A stretch of 8,630 nt of DNA from Chitinophagaceae bacterium (GCA_018061385.1 JAGOUF010000063.1:1-8630); one strand, 5' to 3'. Shown: positions 1 through 7,339, numbered from the stretch's first letter. Made by a program: numbers and translations. Notes: generated from the letters alone by a model not told the origin.

Positions 1-989
1 GATCTTTAATCATTTTATACGGATGAAAAACATAACTTCTTATTTGACTGCCCCATTCTATTTTTTTCTTAGTAGCATTGGTAGCATTTTTTAGTGCTTC
101 ACGTTTTCTCAGTTCTGCTTCATACAAACGGCTTTTAAGCATTTGCATGGCTTTTTCTCTGTTGCCAATTTGGCTACGTTCTGTTTGGCATATAACTACA
201 ATACCAGTAGGAATATGGGTTAAAAAAACTTTGGTTTCTACCTTGTTTACATTTTGTCCTCCAGCTCCACCACTTCTTGCAGTTTCCATTTTTACATCAG
301 CATCTTTTATCTCAATTTCAATGGTATCATCTACCAAGGGATACACATAAACACTTGCAAAACTTGTATGCCTTCTAGCATTGCTATCAAAAGGAGAAAT
401 ACGAACCAATCGATGTACACCACTTTCTGCTTTTAAAAACCCATACGCAAAATCTCCATCAAATTGTAGTGTTGCAGTTTTAATACCAGCTCCATCACCT
501 TCTTGATAGTCGAGTTCCGTCACCTTCCAACCTTGTTTTTCTCCATACATTCTGTACATACGCAACAACATTTCTGCCCAATCTTGGCTTTCAGTTCCTC
601 CTGCCCCACTATTAATTTGCAATACTGCACTCAACTCATCTTCTGGTTGGTTCAATGTACTTTTAAACTCAGCATCTTCAATTTGTTGCACGGCAAAATT
701 GTAAGCAGTTTGTGTTTCATCTTCAGAAGCATCACCACTTTTAAAAAAGTCCAAGAGCACTGCAAAATCTTCTACAGCAGTTTCAACACTGGTGTACAAT
801 TTCATCCAATACTCATTTACCTTTATTTCTTTCATTATAGCTGTGGCACGTACATTATCGTCCCAAAAGCCTGGAGAGAGAGAGATTTGTTTATCTTGTT
901 CTACTTTTTGGTTTCTTAAATCGTAGTCAAAGAAACCTCCTCAGGACAACTAAACGGTCCCTCATATCGTTCAATTTTTCTTGTGTCAT
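1..989 (-). CDS. prfB: Peptide chain release factor 2 (RF2), programmed frameshift, 3' end cut by window edge
   Basis: RF2 reads UGA and UAA stop codons in the ribosomal A site and triggers peptide release. Translation from ATG at 989 gives 20 codons ([20 protein letters not shown]) and then an in-frame TGA at 929-927. A +1 shift at CTT restores the frame (DYDLRNQK...), which stays open to the window edge, giving about 329 residues. The stop-recognition tripeptide SPF is at about residues 198-200 (397-389). The catalytic GGQ is at about 243-245 (262-254), inside [13 protein letters not shown]. The last visible residues, [20 protein letters not shown], are typical of the RF2 C-terminal region, so only some tens of residues are missing. 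SPF, rather than the RF1 tripeptide PxT, together with the frameshift identifies RF2. An ORF caller that ignores the frameshift misses or shortens this gene. Confidence 0.97.
926..941 (-). promoter_or_regulatory. prfB: prfB programmed +1 frameshift site (internal Shine-Dalgarno plus CTT TGA C)
   Basis: On the minus strand the sequence reads AGG AGG TTT CTT TGA C. AGGAGG (941-936) is a perfect anti-Shine-Dalgarno match. It lies at the same distance from the slippery CTT (932-930) as AGGGGG does in the E. coli prfB site, and TGA C (929-926) is the poor-context stop that RF2 itself reads. In the known mechanism, low RF2 leads to a pause at TGA, slippage to the +1 frame and synthesis of full-length RF2; ample RF2 terminates translation after 20 codons. 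This is therefore an autoregulatory loop. The AGGAGG is the only strong Shine-Dalgarno I found near any coding start in the window. Confidence 0.97.
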
Positions 990-994
990 AGCTG

Positions 995-1002
995 CAAATG
1001 TA
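995..1002 (-). promoter_or_regulatory. Candidate -7 promoter element of prfB (TACATTTG)
   Basis: TACATTTG on the minus strand is an exact match to the Bacteroidota -7 consensus TAnnTTTG. Only five bases (CAGCT) separate it from the prfB ATG. No clear TTG or TTTG -33 element lies at the usual 19-21 bp upstream. If active, transcription would begin within a few bases of the start codon. The motif is short enough to occur by chance in AT-rich DNA, so position is the main support. Confidence 0.4.
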
Positions 1003-1044
1003 AGCGTTGTTATGTGCCTATCTATAGAATATTTATGTTGCCTC

Positions 1045-1082
1045 AGTGGCGTTGTTTATAAATCCTGCTTAAGCAGGCCACT
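1045..1082. repeat. Palindrome in the gap between prfB and the thioredoxin gene
   Basis: A perfect 14-bp palindrome, CCTGCTTAAGCAGG, lies at 1064-1077. It is flanked by a second pair of complementary arms, AGTGGC (1045-1050) and GCCACT (1077-1082), which share G1077 with the inner palindrome. On the minus strand this sits after the thioredoxin stop and about 75 bp upstream of prfB. It could end thioredoxin transcription, but the following bases (ATTTATAAAC) are a poor U-tract. It could also be an operator or a dispersed palindromic repeat. The sequence cannot decide between these. Confidence 0.5.
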
Positions 1083-1134
1083 CTTCAACAACAAAATAAA
1101 ATTTGGGAATTCAGTTCAGATTAAAAAATAGTAT

Positions 1135-1614
1135 TTACTCCACCAACTTTTTAATCTCTAATTGTAATCTAGCTTCTGGAAGTTGCTGATTAAAAAATTG
1201 ACGATACTTCTTTTTATTGTTCACCATAATGGTTACTGGAATATTTCCATTCCAATTTTTATCAATTAATGGACAAAAGAAATCAGCATCTGTTTCATCT
1301 AGCCAAACAATGGTACTTGTATAATTGTGTTTTTTTACAAAAGCCATTAACTCTTTTGGAAATGCAGATTTAAAATCTAAACTAACCAATACCAATGTTA
1401 CATGTTGATCTTTATATTCGGCTACCACTTTTTCAAACCAAGGAATTTCTTTTACACAAGGTGCACACCAAGTTGCCCAAAAATTTATGAGTATGGGCGA
1501 TTGTGCAGTATCTATCATGTTTACAACATCTTTAATTTTTACTCTTTTAATCTCTTGAGCATTGGATGCTTTAGCAAAAGCTAAAATGCAAATAATAAAA
1601 ATTATTTTTTTCAT
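1135..1614 (-). CDS. Secreted TlpA-like thioredoxin-fold thiol-disulfide oxidoreductase
   Basis: The 159-residue product has a signal peptide (MKKIIFIICILAFAKASNA, likely cleavage after A19) and a single thioredoxin domain. The redox motif WCAPC is at residues 49-53 within NFWATWCAPC, and the cis-proline is P126 in GNIPVTIMV. Both are needed for thiol-disulfide exchange, so the fold and active site look intact. It should act outside the cytoplasmic membrane as a TlpA/ResA/CcmG-type reductase. Its substrate is unknown. It is the last gene of a run that begins with ccmE and ccmF, so reduction of apocytochrome c CxxCH cysteines is an attractive role, but trmH and a DUF4294 gene lie between and the link is inference. 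A further cysteine, C114, lies outside the motif. The start is the ATG at 1614, with A/T-rich leader and no Shine-Dalgarno. Confidence 0.9.
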   Translation of the reverse strand: MKKIIFIICILAFAKASNAQEIKRVKIKDVVNMIDTAQSPILINFWATWCAPCVKEIPWFEKVVAEYKDQHVTLVLVSLDFKSAFPKELMAFVKKHNYTSTIVWLDETDADFFCPLIDKNWNGNIPVTIMVNNKKKYRQFFNQQLPEARLQLEIKKLVE

Positions 1615-1670
1615 ATTACTACAATAATAAATAAATGTTTTGGATTAAAGAAGCTCTACAATTGTCAATT

Positions 1671-2279
1671 TTAAAAAGTTTCATTGATTGATTCATTGTC
1701 CATTAAACCCCAATGTTCTAATAAATGATCCATTTTTGGTTGAGGCATTGAACTTTTTGAATAATGACCTGCATTGTTTTTTTGTCTATAAGCCTCATAA
1801 ATACTCACAGCACAAGCAACTGAAATATTTAAGCTTTGAATAATGCCCATTTGCGGAATAATAAAATTTCCATCTGCCAAAGCCCTTACTTCATCACTAA
1901 CTCCACTATGCTCGTTACCAAAAACCAATGCAATACTTTTTGTAAAATCAATTTCATATAATCCAACAGCATCGCTACTTAAATGTGTAGTTAAAATTAT
2001 AGAATACTGTTTTCTGAGTTCGGTAAAACATTCAACTTCATTTTCAAAATGATGTATGCTTAACCATTTAGATGCACTGCTGCTACTTTTAGCACCAAAT
2101 TTATGATGCCTTGGAATTTTTGTATTCAATATATAAATATCTTGAATTCCAACTGCATCGCAAGTACGCATTACTGCAGATATATTGTGAGGATCTTGTA
2201 CGTTTTCCATTACAACAGTTAAATTACTTTGCCTGTTGTTTAGTACTCTTAATAGCTTTTCTGTTCTTTCTGGAGTCAT
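1671..2279 (-). CDS. trmH: tRNA/rRNA 2'-O-methyltransferase, SpoU family, TrmH type
   Basis: The product is 202 residues from the first ATG. The frame opens three codons earlier with TTG, which I do not favour. It belongs to the SPOUT (trefoil-knot) methyltransferases. Motif 1 is NISAVMRTCDAVG, with the conserved N at 32 and catalytic-region R at 38. Motif 2 is ALVFGNEHSG, ending near residue 126. Motif 3 is IPQMGIIQSLNISVA at 141-155, which forms the knot and the S-adenosylmethionine pocket. The N-terminal part (RTEKLLRVLNNRQSNLTVVM) resembles E. coli TrmH, which 2'-O-methylates G18 in the tRNA D-loop. There is no N-terminal RNA-binding extension as in RlmB. TrmH is therefore the best call, although SpoU substrate specificity is hard to read from sequence. 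It lies 56 bp upstream of the thioredoxin gene and 71 bp downstream of the DUF4294 gene. Confidence 0.88.
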   Translation of the reverse strand: MTPERTEKLLRVLNNRQSNLTVVMENVQDPHNISAVMRTCDAVGIQDIYILNTKIPRHHKFGAKSSSSASKWLSIHHFENEVECFTELRKQYSIILTTHLSSDAVGLYEIDFTKSIALVFGNEHSGVSDEVRALADGNFIIPQMGIIQSLNISVACAVSIYEAYRQKNNAGHYSKSSMPQPKMDHLLEHWGLMDNESINETF

Positions 2280-2350
2280 GCTTAACAAATTAAAAATCGA
2301 AGTTGCAATTCATTTTGAACACAAACAAAATAAACCAATTCTAAAACAAA

Positions 2351-2965
2351 TTATCTATAACCATACATTCTTTCTACATCTTGTACAATTTTTTCCATGT
2401 CTTTGTCTTTGTTCAAAGCATCGTACCCTTGCTTTAAGCTTGTACCAAAAAGTATTGCAACGGTTTGATACAAAGCTGCATTAAAACTGCCTTTATATTC
2501 ATCAACTATTTCGTAACAATTGTTGCCTGTTTGTCTGTTAATGAGTTTCATCAATACTTTACCTTGGTAAATAGAAAGGTTGGTTAACTTATCGGTAAAT
2601 TCTTTTCTCAATTCTTTTTCACGAGATTTAATAATTTGTTTCCGTTTTTTTCTATCGTTAATACCAACAAGTTTTGCATTGATATCGTTCATAATTCTAC
2701 TGGCAGAAATTGCATAAGGATAAGTAACATAAATGGCATTTCGCAACCTTGTCCACTCTGCCCAATACCTTCTAAGCTGTGGCGTTAATCTTGTAAAAAC
2801 CTCAACGCCTGCTAAATAACTCATAGGAATTGTGTCGCCTTCTGGAGTAATATAGGCATGTACTTTTATAGTATCATAAGCACCACGTTGGGCTTGGGCT
2901 TTTTGTGAAATATTAAGCCCTAAAATAAATACAATAAAAATAATATATTTTTTTGCAGCCCACAT
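2351..2965 (-). CDS. Secreted DUF4294-family protein, function unknown
   Basis: The product is 204 residues from ATG at 2965; the frame also has a TTG six codons upstream, which I reject. A signal peptide covers about residues 1-25 (hydrophobic IIFIVFILGL, then KAQA before QR). The mature part has short aromatic stretches (LRRYWAEWTRLRNAIYVTYPYA, broken here as LRRYWAEW then YPYA at 82-85). A very basic, probably helical segment rich in K, R and E follows, with LMKLINRQTG at 138-147 and EIVDEYKGSFNAALYQ after it. The pattern of YPYA, a charged helix and then L-x-K-L-I-x-RQTG is what I know of DUF4294, a Bacteroidota family of unknown function; that assignment is from memory. It sits 63 bp after ccmF, so co-transcription is likely. 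I see no catalytic motif. Confidence 0.75.
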   Translation of the reverse strand: MWAAKKYIIFIVFILGLNISQKAQAQRGAYDTIKVHAYITPEGDTIPMSYLAGVEVFTRLTPQLRRYWAEWTRLRNAIYVTYPYAISASRIMNDINAKLVGINDRKKRKQIIKSREKELRKEFTDKLTNLSIYQGKVLMKLINRQTGNNCYEIVDEYKGSFNAALYQTVAILFGTSLKQGYDALNKDKDMEKIVQDVERMYGYR

Positions 2966-3028
2966 ATAATAAATATTACACAATTTATGTGTTTAATGCT
3001 GCTAAGTATAAAAAAGTAACCCTTTAAT

Positions 3029-5485
3029 TTAAGGCTGTAGTTTTTTTAACTTTTTAATGCGTTGTACCATACTCATAATAAAACCAATACACATAATTAC
3101 TACACCAATCCACAAAATTTTAATCATTGGAAACTCCAATACTTTAAGTGTAAGTAAAGGTGTAAGCGATTGGTTTTCTTTAATTCCAATTTCAAGTTTA
3201 CCTTCTTTTTGATCGATTACTTTATTAAACTTCAATACCAAACTTTGAGCAACAATGGTATCTGTAATTTCTCTTATTTGATTGCCTTGAATTGCAATGC
3301 CAGGAAAAGCATTAAATCGGCTACCCTCTTTACTAATTACATCCATATCTAAAAACATAGCAGTTTCTCCATCAAAATATTTAGATTTTTTATCGGCTGG
3401 ATTTACTTTTACATTTTTTAAAATCATCAATCCATTGCTATAAAAAATGGTATCGCCAACTTTAATTTCTCTATTTCTAAAAGTGGTGGTATCATTCTTT
3501 CTATCATCTTCTTTAAAAGAAGTGATGTACACAAAAATATCTTTGGTTAAATAATGTTTGGCATCTGGATTGGCAGAAAAACCTTCGCCTTTGTTGTTTC
3601 TAATTACATCTGGATAAACTTTAAAACCTACGCTTCCATCTTTTGGTTGAAAGTTAATTTCGAAATATCTTTTTCTATCTCTTGTATATAAAGAATCGCT
3701 TTCATAGGTTACCATGTATTTACCCATATCGGTAGCAATGCCTTTAAATAACGTAGTATTTTCTGCAGGATCTTCTTGTTGTGTTTTTTGTAAAACTGTT
3801 ATTCCAGTTTTATTCCAACTAAGAATGCTTTTTCTTCCACTAGAAATTAAAACACCCAACAATACCATTCCAAAACCAATGTGAGCAACACTTGCACCAG
3901 AAGCTTTAATTTTTCCTTTTAACACCAACCAAATGTAACTGGCATTGGCAACTATAGAGTATACAGCAGAAAAAATAGCTAAATGAATGGCAATTTGAAA
4001 CCCAATACCTTGTTTGGTATAATTTACTTTGTATACAAAAATGATGAGCAAAGTAATAACCACACTAATGGCTGTAGGAATGGCAATTTTTTTACCAATG
4101 AAAGCTTTAGGTGTGTCTTTATATTTTAAATATTGTGTTAATGCAGTTAATAAACCAATAATTATGGCTACAAAAACTTGTATTTGATTGTGTGTAAACT
4201 CAGCATCTTCTGGTTGAGAAAAAGCATTTTTAAAAATACTTTTTAAGAAACTAAAGTTGCTTACTATTTTGTTAAATACAGGTAATGAAGTAATAAAAAG
4301 AATTACAAAACCCGACAAGAAAAATACCAACGATCCAATAAACATCCAAAACTCTCTGCTATAAGTATTTTCTTCTTTTGCAATAGATGGAATTTGTTTG
4401 TATTGTTTAAAATACAAATACAATGCTGGTAAAAGGAACACTAAAATAAAAATTAGCAATTGCCAGTTCATGCCCAAATCGGTAAAAGCATGTACAGAAG
4501 TATCGCCTAAAACACCACTTCTTGTTAAAAAAGTAGAATATAAAACCAGCACAAATGAAATGATGTAGAAGAAATAAGCTGCTCTTAAACTATAGCCACT
4601 GTGCTTATAAATTAAATTACAATGTAAGCCTGCAATTAAGGTAAGCCATGGAACCAATGAAGCATTTTCAACAGGATCCCAAGCCCAATAACCACCAAAA
4701 CTTAAACTTTCGTAAGCCCACATTGCTCCCATCATAATACCTAAACCCAATACTGCAGCAGAAAATGAGGTCCAAGGTAAAGCAACCGAAACCCATTTAT
4801 GATTTTTGTTTAATAGCCCAGCAAAAGCAAATGCAAATGGAACAATTGTACTAGCAAAACCTAAGAACAAAATAGGCGGATGAATTACCATCCAATAGTT
4901 TTGAAGTAACGTATTTAAACCATTGCCATCTTTAACCATGGTTAAATAATTGGCATTGGCAAAAATGGGTGCATCCATTTCGTTTCTTAACAATACAAAC
5001 GGATTGCTACCAACTTTATGTCCAAAAAAGTAAACACCCAAAACCATTGTAGCCAAACAAAATTGAGCAAAGCTCACTACCGTCATTACACCAGCTTCCC
5101 ATTCTTTACTTTTCCAAATTAATATCCAACCCAACACACAATGCCAAAAACTCCACAATAAAAAACTACCTTCTTGACCTTCCCAAAAACAACTCAATAA
5201 ATATTCAAGCTGCAAGCTTTTATCGCTATGCTGCCAAACATATTTATACTCGAAATAGTGATGAGAAATAATAAAGTAGAGTATACAAAAAATAGCAATT
5301 ACCGATACGGTTTCTAATAAAAAAGCCATACGAGCAATGCGTAACCAACTGTTTTTATTGGTTAAATCAACAGTTTTATTGGCTACAAAAAAAGCAATGG
5401 TTGCCACCAAAGAAGCGACTAAAGAAAGTACAATAAAAAAATGTCCGAATTGGCCTGGTAATAAGTGTTCTCCAATATATTGCAT
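3029..5485 (-). CDS. ccmF: Cytochrome c haem lyase subunit CcmF (CcsA/CcmF/NrfE family)
   Basis: This 818-residue multi-spanning membrane protein belongs to the haem-handling family of System I cytochrome c maturation. It takes haem from holo-CcmE and helps attach it to apocytochrome c outside the membrane. The WWD-type signature GGYWAWDPVENASLVPW is at 264-280. Candidate periplasmic haem-ligand histidines are H202 (IHPPILFLGF) and H332 (TRSGVLGDTSVHAF). Further conserved histidines are H288 (LIAGLHCN) and H535 (SVAHIGFGM), which by motif correspond to the haem b ligands of E. coli CcmF. A large mostly hydrophilic domain spans about 550-785, and a last membrane helix (ILWIGVVIMCIGFIMSMV) precedes a basic tail. 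The protein is well longer than E. coli CcmF (about 650), mainly through this C-terminal domain. It lies 53 bp after ccmE. The start at ATG 5485 is unambiguous. Confidence 0.93.
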   Translation of the reverse strand: MQYIGEHLLPGQFGHFFIVLSLVASLVATIAFFVANKTVDLTNKNSWLRIARMAFLLETVSVIAIFCILYFIISHHYFEYKYVWQHSDKSLQLEYLLSCFWEGQEGSFLLWSFWHCVLGWILIWKSKEWEAGVMTVVSFAQFCLATMVLGVYFFGHKVGSNPFVLLRNEMDAPIFANANYLTMVKDGNGLNTLLQNYWMVIHPPILFLGFASTIVPFAFAFAGLLNKNHKWVSVALPWTSFSAAVLGLGIMMGAMWAYESLSFGGYWAWDPVENASLVPWLTLIAGLHCNLIYKHSGYSLRAAYFFYIISFVLVLYSTFLTRSGVLGDTSVHAFTDLGMNWQLLIFILVFLLPALYLYFKQYKQIPSIAKEENTYSREFWMFIGSLVFFLSGFVILFITSLPVFNKIVSNFSFLKSIFKNAFSQPEDAEFTHNQIQVFVAIIIGLLTALTQYLKYKDTPKAFIGKKIAIPTAISVVITLLIIFVYKVNYTKQGIGFQIAIHLAIFSAVYSIVANASYIWLVLKGKIKASGASVAHIGFGMVLLGVLISSGRKSILSWNKTGITVLQKTQQEDPAENTTLFKGIATDMGKYMVTYESDSLYTRDRKRYFEINFQPKDGSVGFKVYPDVIRNNKGEGFSANPDAKHYLTKDIFVYITSFKEDDRKNDTTTFRNREIKVGDTIFYSNGLMILKNVKVNPADKKSKYFDGETAMFLDMDVISKEGSRFNAFPGIAIQGNQIREITDTIVAQSLVLKFNKVIDQKEGKLEIGIKENQSLTPLLTLKVLEFPMIKILWIGVVIMCIGFIMSMVQRIKKLKKLQP

Positions 5486-5538
5486 GAAGGAAAATTAAAT
5501 GGTAATAGAATTTGCTGGGCTAAGAATACAAGTAATGA

Positions 5539-5955
5539 TTATTTTATATTGGCCTGCAAATTTTTTTTAGCAGCGTCCATATCATCTTTGTATTTACTTG
5601 GACATTTTACTAAAATGCCATCTTTTTTTCTTATTTCAAATACACCATTTTCCATTTTTCCTTTTAAAACCACACGTTCACTTTTTTCCATATCGTATGG
5701 CTTTTCGTAGTAATAAGCCACTTTCATTCTATCACCTAAAGTATCAACTGCTTCAAAGGTTAAATAGTTGGGGTTTTTAAGTGCATCGTACTGTAAACTT
5801 GCTACATCTAATTTTGCAATTACCATAACAGCTTTACCTTGTTTTTTTCTAGCAGACGAAATGGTTTCGTAAGTAGTTACATCACCCATATAAATTAACA
5901 ATCCTGCAATGGTTGCAGCAATAAAAATGAGTATTACTAAGTGCATTTTTTTCAT
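5539..5955 (-). CDS. ccmE: Haem chaperone CcmE, CxxxY variant
   Basis: CcmE binds haem covalently on the outer face of the membrane and passes it to CcmF. The 138-residue product has a short cytoplasmic start (MKKM), one membrane anchor (HLVILIFIAATIAGLLIYMG) and an OB-fold domain. Its strands include YLTFEAVDTLGDRMKVAYY and ERVVLKGKMENGVFEI. The haem-binding segment ILVKCPSKYKDD aligns with E. coli VLAKHDENY, but cysteine (C118) replaces the usual histidine and the tyrosine (Y122) is kept, giving CxxxY. This form is known from archaea and some sulfate reducers. I start at ATG 5955; a longer frame opens with TTG at 5976, but that codon lies inside the putative -7 promoter element. Its neighbour ccmF follows after 53 bp. 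No ccmA, ccmB, ccmC, ccmG or ccmH is visible nearby. Confidence 0.9.
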   Translation of the reverse strand: MKKMHLVILIFIAATIAGLLIYMGDVTTYETISSARKKQGKAVMVIAKLDVASLQYDALKNPNYLTFEAVDTLGDRMKVAYYYEKPYDMEKSERVVLKGKMENGVFEIRKKDGILVKCPSKYKDDMDAAKKNLQANIK

Positions 5956-5973
5956 ATCAAAAAATTTCAACTG

Positions 5974-5981
5974 CAAAAGTA
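5974..5981 (-). promoter_or_regulatory. Candidate -7 promoter element of the ccmE-ccmF run (TACTTTTG)
   Basis: TACTTTTG on the minus strand exactly matches TAnnTTTG and lies 18 bp upstream of the ccmE ATG at 5955, giving a short plausible leader. No clear TTG is seen at the -33 position. It helps settle the ccmE start, because the alternative TTG start would overlap the element and lie upstream of the expected transcript start. Confidence 0.45.
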
Positions 5982-6024
5982 ACTCTTAAACATGAGATGC
6001 ATGTTCTGAAAGTGGATATAATTG

Positions 6025-6050
6025 CAAACAATATATTAAAATATTGCTTG
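6025..6050. other. AT-rich hairpin between ccmE and the saccharopine/alanine-dehydrogenase-like gene
   Basis: CAATAT (6029-6034) pairs with ATATTG (6041-6046) around a 6-base loop. After one mismatch the stem extends by three more pairs (6025-6027 with 6048-6050). It follows the stop of the gene at 6095-7291 on the minus strand and could be a weak terminator, but neither strand has a U-tract after it. Confidence 0.25.
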
Positions 6051-6094
6051 TTCAATCATTCATTCAATTTAGTTAAAACAATTCATCAAAAAAG

Positions 6095-7291
6095 CTACAC
6101 ATTGGCATACTCTTTTAAATAGGCGTACGTATTGGTTAAATCTCCTTGTTTTACAATAGTAGCCCTTTCAATTATTTCACTTCCGTTGTTAATTAAATCT
6201 TGTAAAATATGTTTCAACAATTGTTCACCAAAGTAACTACTTGCATCTCTTGGCAATTCATTGGGTAAATTACCAACAGCCATCATATCAATTGAATTGG
6301 GTGTATAAGGTTCAATTTTTTGCAAGGTTTTTCTATCAACTCCATAAACAGGATTTTCAATAATTGCATCGCCTAAATTAATTGGTATAGATCCATGTTC
6401 ATCATCTGTAATATCGGCAATTGTTTTTATTGTAAAGCGATCATCCACATCTGTATTTTCAAATAAACGAGGTATAGAAGCATCCCAATAAATTCCATTC
6501 ATTAAAATATCGGTACATCGAGTAAAAGGTAAAAATCTACTCCTGTATTCGGATGAATGTTGATGAAAGTGTTCTCTCTTATATGTTTTAGTTTCTTTAT
6601 GGGTGTACAAATCGGCACCTTTTAATTGAACGTACACTGGGTAACTAAATTTTCTTTCTAAATATTCATCTGCTTCAACTTCGTGTATGCCCATAAGATT
6701 CATTACTTCTAAAATTCCATGAGCAACTCTCCCACTTCCAGTTATAGCAATTTTTATATTGGGTAATTTCAACCCAAAATAATGATGAATTAAAGAGCGA
6801 TAATCTTTACATTGAAATACTCTTGGCAATTGAAACAATTGTGTTCTATTGCCATAAGCCATAATACCATTGTGAGCACCTACAACACCAGCAAAAAAGC
6901 CAAATCCAATAATTCGTTGCCCATCTTCATGTTCTAAACATTCGTAATCTATTAAAGTAATTTTCTTCTCAATAATTGCTTGCAATAATTTTTTATTGTG
7001 TGGTTGTTGCTTTTTTGTGTGGCTAAAAAATAAATATTTTTTGTTGGGAATTAACATATGAATAGGCACTTCTTTAATGCCTAAAAGAATATCGCATGGC
7101 TGCATATCTTCAACAATTTGCATACCTGCTTTGCTATATTCATCATCGCTAAAACATCTATTTTTACTGGTTTGTACTAAAATTGTAACATTGGGTACAT
7201 GCTGTTTCATCCATCTACATTGAGCAGGAGTTAATGCAACACGATTATCGGCAGGAGATTTTCCTTCTCTAATAAGTCCTATAACAAGCAT
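6095..7291 (-). CDS. NAD-dependent oxidoreductase of the saccharopine (Lys1) / alanine dehydrogenase family
   Basis: The product is 398 residues from the first ATG (7291). The frame is open 18 codons further up to a TTG, which would lie upstream of the putative promoter. The N-terminal AlaDH/PNT-type domain begins MLVIGLIREGKSPADNRVAL, the usual start of this fold. LGIKEVP and FFSHTKKQ place K73 and H91 where yeast saccharopine dehydrogenase has its catalytic Lys77 and His96. GFGFFAGVVGAHNGI also resembles the Lys1 segment GFYAGFAGA. The NAD-binding Rossmann motif is ITGSGRVAHG, around 184-192. Lys1 oxidises saccharopine to lysine and 2-oxoglutarate. Bacteria usually make lysine through diaminopimelate, so the real substrate here is uncertain, and a related amino-acid or opine reaction is equally possible. 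No lysine-pathway gene lies nearby. It is divergent from hscB across 124 bp. Confidence 0.8.
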   Translation of the reverse strand: MLVIGLIREGKSPADNRVALTPAQCRWMKQHVPNVTILVQTSKNRCFSDDEYSKAGMQIVEDMQPCDILLGIKEVPIHMLIPNKKYLFFSHTKKQQPHNKKLLQAIIEKKITLIDYECLEHEDGQRIIGFGFFAGVVGAHNGIMAYGNRTQLFQLPRVFQCKDYRSLIHHYFGLKLPNIKIAITGSGRVAHGILEVMNLMGIHEVEADEYLERKFSYPVYVQLKGADLYTHKETKTYKREHFHQHSSEYRSRFLPFTRCTDILMNGIYWDASIPRLFENTDVDDRFTIKTIADITDDEHGSIPINLGDAIIENPVYGVDRKTLQKIEPYTPNSIDMMAVGNLPNELPRDASSYFGEQLLKHILQDLINNGSEIIERATIVKQGDLTNTYAYLKEYANV

Positions 7292-7310
7292 TTCTATAAT
7301 TTTGAGTGTT

Positions 7311-7339
7311 GCAATATAACGCTTTGCAATAAAATGCAA
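7311..7339 (-). promoter_or_regulatory. Weak candidate promoter of the saccharopine/alanine-dehydrogenase-like gene
   Basis: On the minus strand TTG (7339-7337) is followed after 18 bp by TATATTGC (7318-7311), which resembles but does not exactly match TAnnTTTG. A transcript starting a few bases later would have a leader of roughly 15-20 bases before the ATG at 7291, consistent with that start codon. Confidence 0.3.

Noticed and set aside
503..919. 138-codon plus-strand open frame opposite prfB
   Set aside because: It is the antisense shadow of prfB, whose minus-strand protein is strongly conserved; its translation shows no family.
927..929. In-frame TGA in prfB as a disabling mutation, sequencing error or selenocysteine codon
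   Set aside because: The AGGAGG, CTT TGA C context and spacing match the known programmed frameshift, and the downstream frame is intact RF2.
5956..5976. Upstream TTG start for ccmE adding seven residues
   Set aside because: The codon lies inside the TACTTTTG promoter-like element, and ATG at 5955 gives a normal cytoplasmic start before the membrane anchor. Similar TTG extensions of trmH, the DUF4294 gene and the saccharopine-dehydrogenase-like gene were dropped in favour of ATG.
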